A DNA stretch of 64,000 nucleotides from Streptomyces eurythermus (lineage in GTDB: Bacteria; Actinomycetota; Actinomycetes; Streptomycetales; Streptomycetaceae): assembly GCF_014649115.1 (NCBI RefSeq), contig NZ_BMSK01000007.1, positions 184,375 through 248,374 on the forward strand, read 5' to 3'. Below, one piece after another: positions 36,781-44,999 of the stretch (position 1 is its first letter; every line of letters begins with the position of its first letter). The translations under genes and the position numbers were made by a program. The notes under the pieces are model-generated. The model was not told where the DNA came from. It ran no database searches and was given only the letters and a program-made list of their open reading frames with translations.

Positions 36781-37590
36781 ATGACGATGTCGACGCCTGC
36801 CCTCGGGACGCTGGAGCACATCCCGCTGCGCCCCTTCGGCCGGGTGATCGAGGCCCCGGGCGGGGACGCACCGGTCGGTGACATCCCCGTGGACACCCTG
36901 GCGCGCTGGACGGAGGAGTCCCGGGTGCTCGTGCTGCGCGGATTCCGGCTCATGGGCACCCAGGAGTTCGCCGACTACTGCCGCCGGTGGGGCGAGGTGC
37001 TGAAGTGGGAACCGGGGGAGGTGATCGACCTCGTCGTCGAGGACAACCCGCGCAACTACCTGTTCGCCAGCGGTGACGTGCCCTTCCACTGGGACGGCGC
37101 CTTCGTGGAGGCCGACCCGCGCTACTTCTTCTTCCAGTGCCTGGACGCCACACCGGGCGCCGGCGGCGAGACCGTCTTCTCCGACACCACGGCCGTCTAC
37201 CGGGACGCCGACGCCGAGGAGCGCCGGCGCTGGGAGCGGATCAGCATCACCTACACCACCGAGAAGATGGTGCACTACGGCGGCGAGGTCACCGAACGGC
37301 TCGTCGCCCAGCACCCCGCGACCGGCGTGCCCGTGCTGCGATTCGCCGAACCGCTGGACCCGGACCGCTACAAGAACCCGGTCTCCGTACGGGTGGACGG
37401 CGTCGACGAGCCGGAGGCGGACGCGTTCGTCGCCTCCCTCGCCGAGCGGCTGCACCGCCCCGAGTACTGCTACGCCCACGACTGGCGCAAGGGCGACATC
37501 GTCATCGCCGACAACTTCGCGCTGGTCCACGGACGCAACGCCTTCACCGGGCCGACCTCCCGGCATCTGCAACGGGTCGAGGTCATCTGA
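36781..37590 (+). CDS. Fe(II)/2-oxoglutarate oxygenase, PvcB/IsnB-type
   Basis: 269 residues of the TauD/TfdA superfamily. The iron-binding triad is His103-x-Asp105 in FHWDG and His250 in ALVHGRNAF, with the 2-oxoglutarate Arg region near the C-terminus (SRHLQRVEV). It follows the isocyanide synthase by 66 bp with an AAAGGAAC site. Such PvcB-like partners oxidise the isonitrile amino acid, giving a vinyl isonitrile by decarboxylation or an unsaturated acid. Which outcome applies here cannot be read from sequence. Confidence 0.9.
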   Translation: MTMSTPALGTLEHIPLRPFGRVIEAPGGDAPVGDIPVDTLARWTEESRVLVLRGFRLMGTQEFADYCRRWGEVLKWEPGEVIDLVVEDNPRNYLFASGDVPFHWDGAFVEADPRYFFFQCLDATPGAGGETVFSDTTAVYRDADAEERRRWERISITYTTEKMVHYGGEVTERLVAQHPATGVPVLRFAEPLDPDRYKNPVSVRVDGVDEPEADAFVASLAERLHRPEYCYAHDWRKGDIVIADNFALVHGRNAFTGPTSRHLQRVEVI

Positions 37591-37648
37591 CCCCGCCCGG
37601 CGGCGTCCCGCACGAGGCAACCGTTCCCAGCACAGGTGGAGCTAGCGC

Positions 37649-38887
37649 ATGAGTATCGGCATCGTGGGCACCGGCATCTCCGGCCTGCACCTGGCCCTCG
37701 GACTGCGGCAGTCCGGTATCGACGCCACCCTGTACACGGCTCAGGACCCGGACGGCATCCGCAGCGGGCCGCCGTCGAACTTCGTCACCCGGTTCCACTC
37801 CACCCGGGAACGGGAGAGGGCACTCGGCCTGACCGAATGGGCGTCCGGCGCGTACGACAACGCCTGGATGCACCTGTCCGTCGAAGCACCCGGCGGACCG
37901 TCGTTCCGCGCCGAACTGCCCCGGCCGGCCAGCTCGGTCGACTTCCGGATGTACCTCGCCGCGCTGCTGGAGGAGTACCAGCGGCGCGGCGGGGACACGG
38001 TCCTGCGGAAGGTGCCCGACCGGGCCGGCCTCGCCCGGCTCGCCGAACGGCACGACCTCGTGGTGGTCGCGGCCGGCCGGGGCGGGCTGGCGGACACGTT
38101 CCCGCGCGACCCGGCCCGCTCGCCCTACCAGCAGGCCCCGCGCCACCTCGCCGGCGGGCTCTTCCACGGCGTCCGGCCGCCCGACCCGCCGGGCATGACG
38201 ATGCACATGCTGCCCGGCGCCGGCGAGATCCACGCCCCGACATACCACTCCTTCGCCGGGCAGGTGACGGCGGTGCTGGTCGAGGCGGTGCCCGGCGGCC
38301 CGCTGAGCGCGCTCACCGACCACGACGACCAGGGCGACCCCGGGCGCTTCACCAAGGAACTGCTGCACCTGATCGCCGCGCACGCGCCCACGCTGCACGC
38401 CCGGATAGACGAGCGGGAGTTCGCCCTGACCCGCCCCGTGGACATGCTCCGCGGGGCCGTGCTGCCGATGGTGCGGCACGGCTGGGCGCGGCTCGCCGAC
38501 GACCGGTACGCGCTGGCGATCGGGGACGCCTGGATCACCAACGACCCGCTCACCGCCCAGGGCGCCAACCTCGGCTCCCGGCTGGCCTTCCAGCTGGCGG
38601 ACGCCCTGCGGGAGCACGGCGGGGCGTACGACGAGACGTTCTGCCGGACGGTGTCGGACCGGCTGTGGGAGACGGCCCGGCCCGTCGTGGACTGGACCAA
38701 CCAGTTCATCGGCCCGCCCCCGCCCCGGATGGGCACCCTGCTGACCGCCGCCGCGGCCGACCAGCGGGTGGCGGACGCCTTCGTCGCCCGGCTCGACGAC
38801 CCGGCCGCCATGTGGCGGGCCGTCGGCACCGAGCGCGGCACCGAGGAGTTCATCGCACAGGCACAGTCAGTGAGGAGCGCGGTATGA
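37649..38887 (+). CDS. Styrene-monooxygenase-like FAD oxygenase (copy 1)
   Basis: 412 residues. The FAD-binding motif is VGTGISGLHLALGLRQ, with the StyA family continuation FVTRFHSTRERERALG and the C-terminal AIGDAWITNDPLTAQGANLGS. StyA-type enzymes epoxidise styrenes or indoles using FADH2 supplied by a separate reductase, which is not encoded here. The gene overlaps the next by ATGA and is closely related to the second copy at 40023-41264. A vinyl isonitrile made by the upstream pair resembles styrene and is a likely substrate. Confidence 0.88.
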   Translation: MSIGIVGTGISGLHLALGLRQSGIDATLYTAQDPDGIRSGPPSNFVTRFHSTRERERALGLTEWASGAYDNAWMHLSVEAPGGPSFRAELPRPASSVDFRMYLAALLEEYQRRGGDTVLRKVPDRAGLARLAERHDLVVVAAGRGGLADTFPRDPARSPYQQAPRHLAGGLFHGVRPPDPPGMTMHMLPGAGEIHAPTYHSFAGQVTAVLVEAVPGGPLSALTDHDDQGDPGRFTKELLHLIAAHAPTLHARIDEREFALTRPVDMLRGAVLPMVRHGWARLADDRYALAIGDAWITNDPLTAQGANLGSRLAFQLADALREHGGAYDETFCRTVSDRLWETARPVVDWTNQFIGPPPPRMGTLLTAAAADQRVADAFVARLDDPAAMWRAVGTERGTEEFIAQAQSVRSAV

Positions 38888-40026
38888 ACGTGCGAGTCGG
38901 CCTGGTCTGGGACGCGGTCGGGCGGATCGAGGGCGGCCGGCAGCTGCTCCAGGTCGCCCGGCAGGCGGGTGCGGACACCTTCCTCGTCTTCGACCACCTC
39001 ATCAACGTCTTTCCCCGGCAGGCCTGGGACACCGGTTTCGGTCACCTGGCCGCGGACCTGCCGACCCCCGACCGCTGCCTGGACTTCGCCACGGTCCTCG
39101 GCAACCTCGCCCCGCAGGCCGGGCCGGTACGGCTCGCCGTCGGCGTCACCGACCCGCACCGCCGGCACCCCGCCGTCCTGGCCCAGACGGCACTGACCCT
39201 CGCCCAGCTCACCGAACGGGCGCCGGTGCTGGGCATCGGCGCGGGAGCGCTGGAGAACCTGGTGCCGTTCGGGGTGCCGCACGACGACCAGGTGGGCCGG
39301 GTGGAGGAGGCGCTGCGCGTGCTGCGGCTGCTGCTCTCCGGCGAGGGGCCGCACGACTTCCAGGGCCGGTACTTCACCCTGGACCGGGCGATCATGGGCC
39401 TGCCCGCGCCCGCGGGCCGGGCGCCGCTGATCTGGCTCGGCGCCAACCACCGGCGGATGCTGACCCTGGCCGGCCGCTATGCCGACGGGTGGCTGCCCTC
39501 GGAGCTGATGAGCCCCGACGAGTACGCTCGGCGGCTGGCCGTGGTGCGCGCCGCCGCCGCGGACGCCGGCCGGGACCCCGACGCGGTGCTGCCCGCCGGC
39601 GGGGTCCCGATCGTGGTCGCGGAGACCGACGCGGCCGCGCACGCGCTGCTGCGGGCCACCCCGATCCGCTTCCTGGCGCTGCACGCCGGCGCCCGGGCCT
39701 GGCGCCGCCACGGCGCCGCCCACCCCTTCGGGGAGCACTACCGGGGCCTGGTGGAACTGCTGCCGCACCTGCTGACCAGGCAGGAGGTCGAACAGGCCCT
39801 GGCGGCCGTCCCCGACGAGGTGGTCGCCGACCAGGTCCTGGTCGGCAGCCGGGAGACCGTGCTGAAGCGGATCGGCGAACTGCTCGACGCCGGCATGCGG
39901 CACCCCATGCTGATCCCCGCCTCCGCCCTCGCCTCCCCCGAGGCCGCCGGATTCACCGTGCGGTCCGTGGGCTGGTTCACCGGCCGGCTGCGCTCCGGGG
40001 CGAACTCCGCGGAGGTGCCCGCATGA
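38884..40026 (+). CDS. LLM class flavin-dependent oxidoreductase (cluster copy 1)
   Basis: 380 residues of the luciferase-like family, starting MNVRVGLVWDAVGR at ATG 38884. Barrel motifs include FLVFDHLINVF, LGIGAGALENLVPFG and APLIWLGANHRRML. It overlaps both neighbours by four bases (ATGA at each end), so it is cotranslated with the two styrene-monooxygenase-like genes. Either FMN or F420 could be the cofactor. A role as a second oxygenase or dehydrogenase on the isonitrile is inferred. Confidence 0.85.
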   Translation: MNVRVGLVWDAVGRIEGGRQLLQVARQAGADTFLVFDHLINVFPRQAWDTGFGHLAADLPTPDRCLDFATVLGNLAPQAGPVRLAVGVTDPHRRHPAVLAQTALTLAQLTERAPVLGIGAGALENLVPFGVPHDDQVGRVEEALRVLRLLLSGEGPHDFQGRYFTLDRAIMGLPAPAGRAPLIWLGANHRRMLTLAGRYADGWLPSELMSPDEYARRLAVVRAAAADAGRDPDAVLPAGGVPIVVAETDAAAHALLRATPIRFLALHAGARAWRRHGAAHPFGEHYRGLVELLPHLLTRQEVEQALAAVPDEVVADQVLVGSRETVLKRIGELLDAGMRHPMLIPASALASPEAAGFTVRSVGWFTGRLRSGANSAEVPA

Positions 40027-41264
40027 GCATCGGCGTCGTCGGCTCCGGCATCTCCGGACTGCAACTGGCGCTGCGCCTCCAGCAGTTGGACATGCCAGTC
40101 ACCGTGTACTCGGAGCACGACATCGACGGCCTGCGCACCGGACGGCCGCGCAACTTCCCCGCCCGGTTCGGCCGTACCCAGCAACGCGAGCGCGAACTCG
40201 GCGTCTTCGACTGGGACTTCGCCGACGCCCAGGTCCGGCACTGGGCGGTCACCGCGCACCCCGGGGAAGGGGAGCCGCCGCTGCGGTTCCTCGCAGCCCT
40301 CCGGCCGCCCTCCAGCGTCGTGGACTTCCGGATCTACCTGCCGCACCTGCTGACCGCGTACGTCGACCGCGGCGGCGAACTGGTCACCGGCGACCACGCG
40401 GTGGAGGACCTGGCGGCCCGCCACGACCTCCTGGTCGTCGCCAACGGCAGCCGCTCGGTACGGCGGCTGTTCCCGGCCGACCCCGACCGCTCGCCGTACA
40501 CCACGCCGCAGCGCGTCCTGTGCGCCGGGATCTACCACGGCATCACCGAGGAGGTGCCGCACTCCCTCGACATCCACTTCCTGCCCGGCGCCGGCGAGAT
40601 CCTGCGGCTGCCGTTCTTCTCGCCGGCCGGGCGGGCGGACGTCCTCGCCTTCGAGGCCGTACCGGGCGGCCCCCTGGAAGCCGTCTGCCACCTCGACGCC
40701 GACGCCGACCCCGCCGGATTCCGGCGGCGGGTCCTCGACCTGGTCGCCGAGTACGCCCCCGGCTTGCGGGAACGCCTCGACACCCGCGCGTTCGCCCTGA
40801 CCGGGCCCGGCGAACTGGCCCAGGGGGCGATCACCCCGGTGGTCCGCCGGGGCTGGGCACGGCTGGACGACGGCACCTGCGCCCTGGCCATCGGGGACGC
40901 CTGGATCACGAACGACCCGCTCACCGCCCAGGGCGCCAACCTCGGCTCGCACACCGCCTTCGCGCTGGCGGACCTCCTCGCCGGCGCCACGGCCCCCTAC
41001 GACGAGGCGTTCTGCCGCGCCGCCTCGGCACGGCTGTGGGAGCACGCCCGGCACGTCGTGGAGTGGAGCAACGCCTTCCTGCGGCCCCCGGCGCCGCACG
41101 TGGCCGGACTGCTCGGCCGGGCGGCGGCGGACCGGCGGATCGCCGACGCCTTCGTCAGCCGTTTCGGCGATCCCGTCGCGATGTGGCGCACGCTCTCCAG
41201 CCCCGAGGGCGTGACCGCCTTCGTCGCCGACTGCGAGGGGACCGTGCCCGCACCCGCCGGATGA
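40023..41264 (+). CDS. Styrene-monooxygenase-like FAD oxygenase (copy 2)
   Basis: 413 residues with VGSGISGLQLALRLQQ at the FAD site and the same C-terminal AIGDAWITNDPLTAQGANLGS as copy 1. The two proteins share the family layout over their full length, so they arose by duplication around the LLM gene. The N-terminal region after the FAD motif differs (FPARFGRTQQRERELG), which may reflect different substrates or steps. No reductase partner lies nearby. ATG 40023 overlaps the stop of the LLM gene. Confidence 0.87.
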   Translation: MSIGVVGSGISGLQLALRLQQLDMPVTVYSEHDIDGLRTGRPRNFPARFGRTQQRERELGVFDWDFADAQVRHWAVTAHPGEGEPPLRFLAALRPPSSVVDFRIYLPHLLTAYVDRGGELVTGDHAVEDLAARHDLLVVANGSRSVRRLFPADPDRSPYTTPQRVLCAGIYHGITEEVPHSLDIHFLPGAGEILRLPFFSPAGRADVLAFEAVPGGPLEAVCHLDADADPAGFRRRVLDLVAEYAPGLRERLDTRAFALTGPGELAQGAITPVVRRGWARLDDGTCALAIGDAWITNDPLTAQGANLGSHTAFALADLLAGATAPYDEAFCRAASARLWEHARHVVEWSNAFLRPPAPHVAGLLGRAAADRRIADAFVSRFGDPVAMWRTLSSPEGVTAFVADCEGTVPAPAG

Positions 41265-41333
41265 GCGGAACCGGCGGGCACCGGAGCGAACCGACCAAGA
41301 CACAGCTCACCATTCGGCACACAAGGGAGCACG

Positions 41334-41855
41334 ATGACCTTCCCGGACATGGTCCACGACGAGAAGGGCCGCCTCATACCCGAGTCGGAGCAGACCGCGG
41401 TGTGGCTGCTCGGCGGCCTGGCGCAGGTACGCGTGCCCGGTTCCGCGACCCGGAACAGCTTCACGGTCGTCCAGCACACCGGAAACCGCGGGTACAACAC
41501 CCCGCTGCACATCCACGACTACGAGGACGAGGTCTTCATCGTCCTGGACGGGACCCTGCGCATGATCTGCGACGGGGAGGAGCACGTCGCCGAGGCGGGC
41601 ACCACCATGATCGTCCCGCGGACGGTCCCGCACGGCTTCGTGACGACCTCCGACGACGCCCGCTTCCTCACCATCCACTCCACGCCGCAGCCGGACCGCA
41701 GGCCGCAGTTCGACCTGTTCCTCGAGGCGGAGATACCGCACGCCAAGACGCTGACGCTGCCCACCGAGGACGTGGGCGGCCCCGACCTGGACCACATCAT
41801 CGCCCTGGGCTCGACGTACGCCTACCGGTACGCGGGCCCGCCGCCCGCCCCGTAA
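41334..41855 (+). CDS. Cupin domain protein
   Basis: 173 residues with one cupin barrel. The metal-binding motifs are HIHDYEDEVFIVLDG (His, His, Glu) and PHGFVTT (His). ATG 41334 follows AAGGGAG. It could be a metal-dependent dioxygenase, an isomerase or an isonitrile-binding protein; nothing in the sequence decides. It is the sixth gene of the cluster and separates the oxygenases from the transporter. Confidence 0.82.
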   Translation: MTFPDMVHDEKGRLIPESEQTAVWLLGGLAQVRVPGSATRNSFTVVQHTGNRGYNTPLHIHDYEDEVFIVLDGTLRMICDGEEHVAEAGTTMIVPRTVPHGFVTTSDDARFLTIHSTPQPDRRPQFDLFLEAEIPHAKTLTLPTEDVGGPDLDHIIALGSTYAYRYAGPPPAP

Positions 41856-41918
41856 CCGCCCCGGCCGGGCACCCCACGGCGGGGCGACAGACATATCCAT
41901 CCCGACAGAAGAGACACC

Positions 41919-43109
41919 ATGTCGTTGAAGCTCCTTTCCCTGATGCTGTGCGTGTTCGGCATCACCACCGGTGAATTCGTGATCGCCGGCATCCTGCCGG
42001 ATGTCGCCGGTGACCTCGACGTGTCGATCCCCGCCGCCGGACTGCTGGTCACGGCGTACGCCATCGGAATGATCCTCGGCGGTCCGGTCATGACCGCGCT
42101 CACCGCCCGCTACGCGCGCAAGCCGCTCATCGTGGCCCTGCTTGCGGTGGTCGTCGTCGGCAACCTCGCCTCGGCGCTGGCCCCCGTCTACTCCGTGCTG
42201 TTCGTGGCCCGCGTGGTGACGGCCCTGGTCACCGCCACCTTCTTCGCCAACGCCATCGTCATCGCCGCGTCCACCGCGCCCGAGGGCAAGCAGGCGTCCA
42301 CCGTCTCCAAGCTGGTCTTCGGGATGAACCTGTCCATGATGCTGGGCGCGCCCATCGGCACCTTCATCGGCAACCACTTCGGGTGGCGGGCGACCTTCGG
42401 CACCATCACCGTGGTCTGCCTCGCCGGTCTGCTGCTGGTGCTGCCGCTGGTCCCGGCCGTGGAGAGCGCGACGTCCGGCGGCTCCGCGGTGGCGGAGCTG
42501 CGCGTCTTCCGCGACCGCAGCGTGCAGCTCGCCATCCTCATCACCGCCGTCGCCAACATGGGCCTGCTGATGGTCTTCACCTACTTCGCCCCGCTGCTCA
42601 CCGACGTCAGCGGCTTCGCCGAGGGCGCGGTCGCGGTGCTGCTCCTGGTCTACGGCGTGGGCGCGGCGGTCGGCAACTTCGCCGGCGGCTGGCTGTCCGA
42701 CCGCGCGCTGATGCCGTCGCAGGTCGGCCTGCTCGGGCTGCTCACCGCGGGCCTGGTGGTCATGTGGGCGGTCAGCGGCAGCACCGTCGCCAGCGCGGTC
42801 ATGGTGTTCGTGATCGGCGCGCTCGGCTTCTCCGTCATCCCCGGCATGCAGACCCGCGTCCTGACCACCGCCAGTTCGGCGCCGACCCTGGCGATCGCGG
42901 TGAACGCCTCCGCCTACCAGATCGCCGCCGCCCTGGCCGGCTGGCTCGGCGGCCGCATCATCGACGGCCCCGGCCTGAAGCCGGTCTACCTCGCCGCCGC
43001 CGCGGTCACCGTCCTCGGCATCCTGCTCAGCTGCTACGCCTGGTACCGGGACCGCGCCACGGCCGGCACCGGCGTGGAGGGCACGACGACGGAGACCTCG
43101 CCGGCCTGA
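41919..43109 (+). CDS. MFS transporter (drug:H+ antiporter family)
   Basis: 396 residues with about twelve hydrophobic segments. The N-terminal FGITTGEFVIAGILPD and the loop TARYARKPLI are typical of DHA1-type efflux pumps. ATG 41919 follows AGAAGAGA. In a biosynthetic cluster it probably exports the product and may give self-resistance to it. A hairpin just downstream suggests that this may end the first transcript. Confidence 0.87.
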   Translation: MSLKLLSLMLCVFGITTGEFVIAGILPDVAGDLDVSIPAAGLLVTAYAIGMILGGPVMTALTARYARKPLIVALLAVVVVGNLASALAPVYSVLFVARVVTALVTATFFANAIVIAASTAPEGKQASTVSKLVFGMNLSMMLGAPIGTFIGNHFGWRATFGTITVVCLAGLLLVLPLVPAVESATSGGSAVAELRVFRDRSVQLAILITAVANMGLLMVFTYFAPLLTDVSGFAEGAVAVLLLVYGVGAAVGNFAGGWLSDRALMPSQVGLLGLLTAGLVVMWAVSGSTVASAVMVFVIGALGFSVIPGMQTRVLTTASSAPTLAIAVNASAYQIAAALAGWLGGRIIDGPGLKPVYLAAAAVTVLGILLSCYAWYRDRATAGTGVEGTTTETSPA

Positions 43110-43171
43110 CCCTCCGCCCGGCGGAGCGCGCGCTCCCGGCCGGGCAGGACGGCCCCGCCGTTCGCACCGCA

Positions 43172-43198
43172 CCCGGCCCCGTCCCGCGCGGGGCCGGG
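43172..43198 (+). terminator. GC-rich hairpin after the MFS gene
   Basis: CCCGGCCCCG (43172-43181) and CGGGGCCGGG (43189-43198) form a perfect 10-bp stem around a seven-base loop. Located 63 bp after the MFS stop and 48 bp before the rhodanese start. Confidence 0.65.
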
Positions 43199-43245
43199 CA
43201 GGCCCCGCCGGGGAACACCCGGCCGACACCTCACGAGGGGGAACC

Positions 43246-44106
43246 ATGAGCCGTGAGTCCGCCCTGGTCACCGGCGACTGGGCCGAGCGCCGCCTCGGCA
43301 CCGGCGGGACGGTGTTCGTCGAGACCGCGAACGACGACACCGACTACCGCAAGGGCCATCCGCCGGGCGCCGTCTTCATCAACTGGAGCGAGTTCCAGGA
43401 CGATGTGCGGCTCGGTGTCATCGGCCGGGAGGCGTTCGAGGAGCTGATGCGGGCCAAGGGCATCGCCGACGACGACACCGTCGTCCTGTACTCCGCCAAC
43501 GCCAACCTGCTGGCCGCGCTGGCGTACTGGTACTTCACCCTGTACGGCCACCGGTCCGTGCGGCTGCTCGACGGCGGGCGCGCCAAGTGGGAGGCGGAGG
43601 GCCGGCCCCTGACCGCCGAACCGGTGCGCCGCCCGCCGGCCCCGTACCGCGCCGCGGGTCCCGACCCGTCGGTACGGGCCCTGCGCGACGACGTGCTCGC
43701 CGCCATCGGCACCCACACCCTCCTCGACGTGCGCTCGCCCGAGGAGTACACGGGCCGCACCTTCGCCCCCGGCTTCGCGGGCGAGGCGTTCGCCCCCGGC
43801 AACAACCCGCACGAGGTGGCGCAGCGCCCCGGTCACGTCCCCGGCGCGGTCAACCTCCCCTGGGACACCGCCGTCAACGCCGACGGCACGTTCCGCTCCG
43901 ACGAGGAGCTGCGACGCGCCTACGCCGCGGCGGCACCCGGGCGCGGCGTCATCACCTACTGCTGGGTCGGCGCCCGCTCCGCGCACACCTGGTTCGTCCT
44001 GCGGGAACTGCTGGACCGGCCCGACGTGCGCAACTACGACGGCTCCTGGGCGGAGTACGGCTCGCTGGTCGGGGTGCCGGTCGAACGGGGCGACGGCCCG
44101 GCCTGA
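43246..44106 (+). CDS. Two-domain rhodanese sulfurtransferase
   Basis: 286 residues, two rhodanese modules; the catalytic Cys239 sits in the active loop YCWVGARS of the second module, and the first module is the usual inactive partner (NANLLAALAYWYF). It moves sulfane sulfur from thiosulfate or 3-mercaptopyruvate to an acceptor such as cyanide. ATG 43246 follows GAGGGGGAA. Beside isonitrile genes and a SufS-like desulfurase, the attractive inference is sulfur transfer to the isonitrile carbon, giving an isothiocyanate. General housekeeping sulfurtransferase is the alternative. Confidence 0.9.
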   Translation: MSRESALVTGDWAERRLGTGGTVFVETANDDTDYRKGHPPGAVFINWSEFQDDVRLGVIGREAFEELMRAKGIADDDTVVLYSANANLLAALAYWYFTLYGHRSVRLLDGGRAKWEAEGRPLTAEPVRRPPAPYRAAGPDPSVRALRDDVLAAIGTHTLLDVRSPEEYTGRTFAPGFAGEAFAPGNNPHEVAQRPGHVPGAVNLPWDTAVNADGTFRSDEELRRAYAAAAPGRGVITYCWVGARSAHTWFVLRELLDRPDVRNYDGSWAEYGSLVGVPVERGDGPA

Positions 44107-44162
44107 CACCCGCCCCGCCCGGCACTTGCCCACCGATCCACCGACAACCCGAAGGGGGCAGG

Positions 44163-44182
44163 GCCGGCCCGTCCGGGCCGGC
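44163..44182 (+). terminator. Short hairpin upstream of the SDR gene
   Basis: GCCGGCCC and GGGCCGGC pair perfectly (8 bp) around GTCC. It is 57 bp past the rhodanese stop and just before the SDR start, so it could attenuate or influence its translation. Confidence 0.4.
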
Positions 44183-44192
44183 TCATCACCTG

Positions 44193-44999
44193 ATGACCGA
44201 ACGTGACACGAACCGCTCCACCGGCGCCCGCCCCGCACCCGGCCGGCTGCACGGCAAGGTCGCCCTGGTGACGGGCGCCAGCTCGGGCATCGGCGAGGCC
44301 GCCGCCAAGGCCCTGGCCGCCCAGGGGGCGAGCGTGGTGCTGGCGGCCCGGCGCGAGAGCGAACTCGACCGGGTGGCCGGGGAGATCACCGCCGCCGGCG
44401 GCGCCGCCCTCGCCGTGCGCACCGACGTGACGGTGGACGAGGACCTCGCCGCCGCCGTGCGGGCCGCCGAGCGGCACTTCGGCGGGCTGGACATCGCCTT
44501 CAACAACGCCGGGGCCCTCGGCTCCACGGGCCTGCTCGAAGAGCAGAAACCCGAGGCGTGGGCCGAGGACATCACCCTCGTCCTCACCAGCGTCTTCCTG
44601 TCCATGCGGCACGAACTGCCGGCCATGCGCCGGCGCGGCGGCGGCTCGATCGTCAACAACGCCTCCCAGCTCGGCGTGGTCGGCTTCGGCGCCGGAATCA
44701 GCTCCTACGTGGCCGGCAAGCACGGGGTGGTCGGCCTGACCAAGGCCGCCGCGCTGGAGTACGCCCGCCACAACATCCGGGTCAACGCGCTCGCGCTGGC
44801 GACCGTGGACACGCCGATGTACCGCGCCTCCGTGGGCGACAGCCGGGAGATGGCGGACATGTTCACGAGCCTGCATCCCCTCGGCCGCATCGGCAGCCCC
44901 GAGGAGGCGGCCTCGGCCGTGGCCTACCTGGCGGGCGACGAGGCGGCCTTCTTCACCGGCTCGGTGCTGGTCATGGACGGTGGATGGAGCGCGCAGTGA
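44193..44999 (+). CDS. Short-chain dehydrogenase/reductase (SDR)
   Basis: 268 residues of the classical SDR family. The cofactor motif is TGASSGIGEAAAKALA, followed by NNAG, then the Ser-Tyr-Lys centre in NNASQLG and SYVAGKHG. The ending FFTGSVLVMDGGWSA is typical. Its 3' end overlaps the downstream PLP enzyme (start 44984) by 16 bp, indicating coupling. It probably oxidises or reduces an alcohol or carbonyl on the pathway intermediate. Confidence 0.9.
   Translation: MTERDTNRSTGARPAPGRLHGKVALVTGASSGIGEAAAKALAAQGASVVLAARRESELDRVAGEITAAGGAALAVRTDVTVDEDLAAAVRAAERHFGGLDIAFNNAGALGSTGLLEEQKPEAWAEDITLVLTSVFLSMRHELPAMRRRGGGSIVNNASQLGVVGFGAGISSYVAGKHGVVGLTKAAALEYARHNIRVNALALATVDTPMYRASVGDSREMADMFTSLHPLGRIGSPEEAASAVAYLAGDEAAFFTGSVLVMDGGWSAQ

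Noticed and set aside
37636..38883. In-frame extension upstream of the LLM gene start at 38884
   Set aside because: It overlaps the styrene-monooxygenase-like gene in another frame; ATG 38884 gives an exact ATGA overlap.
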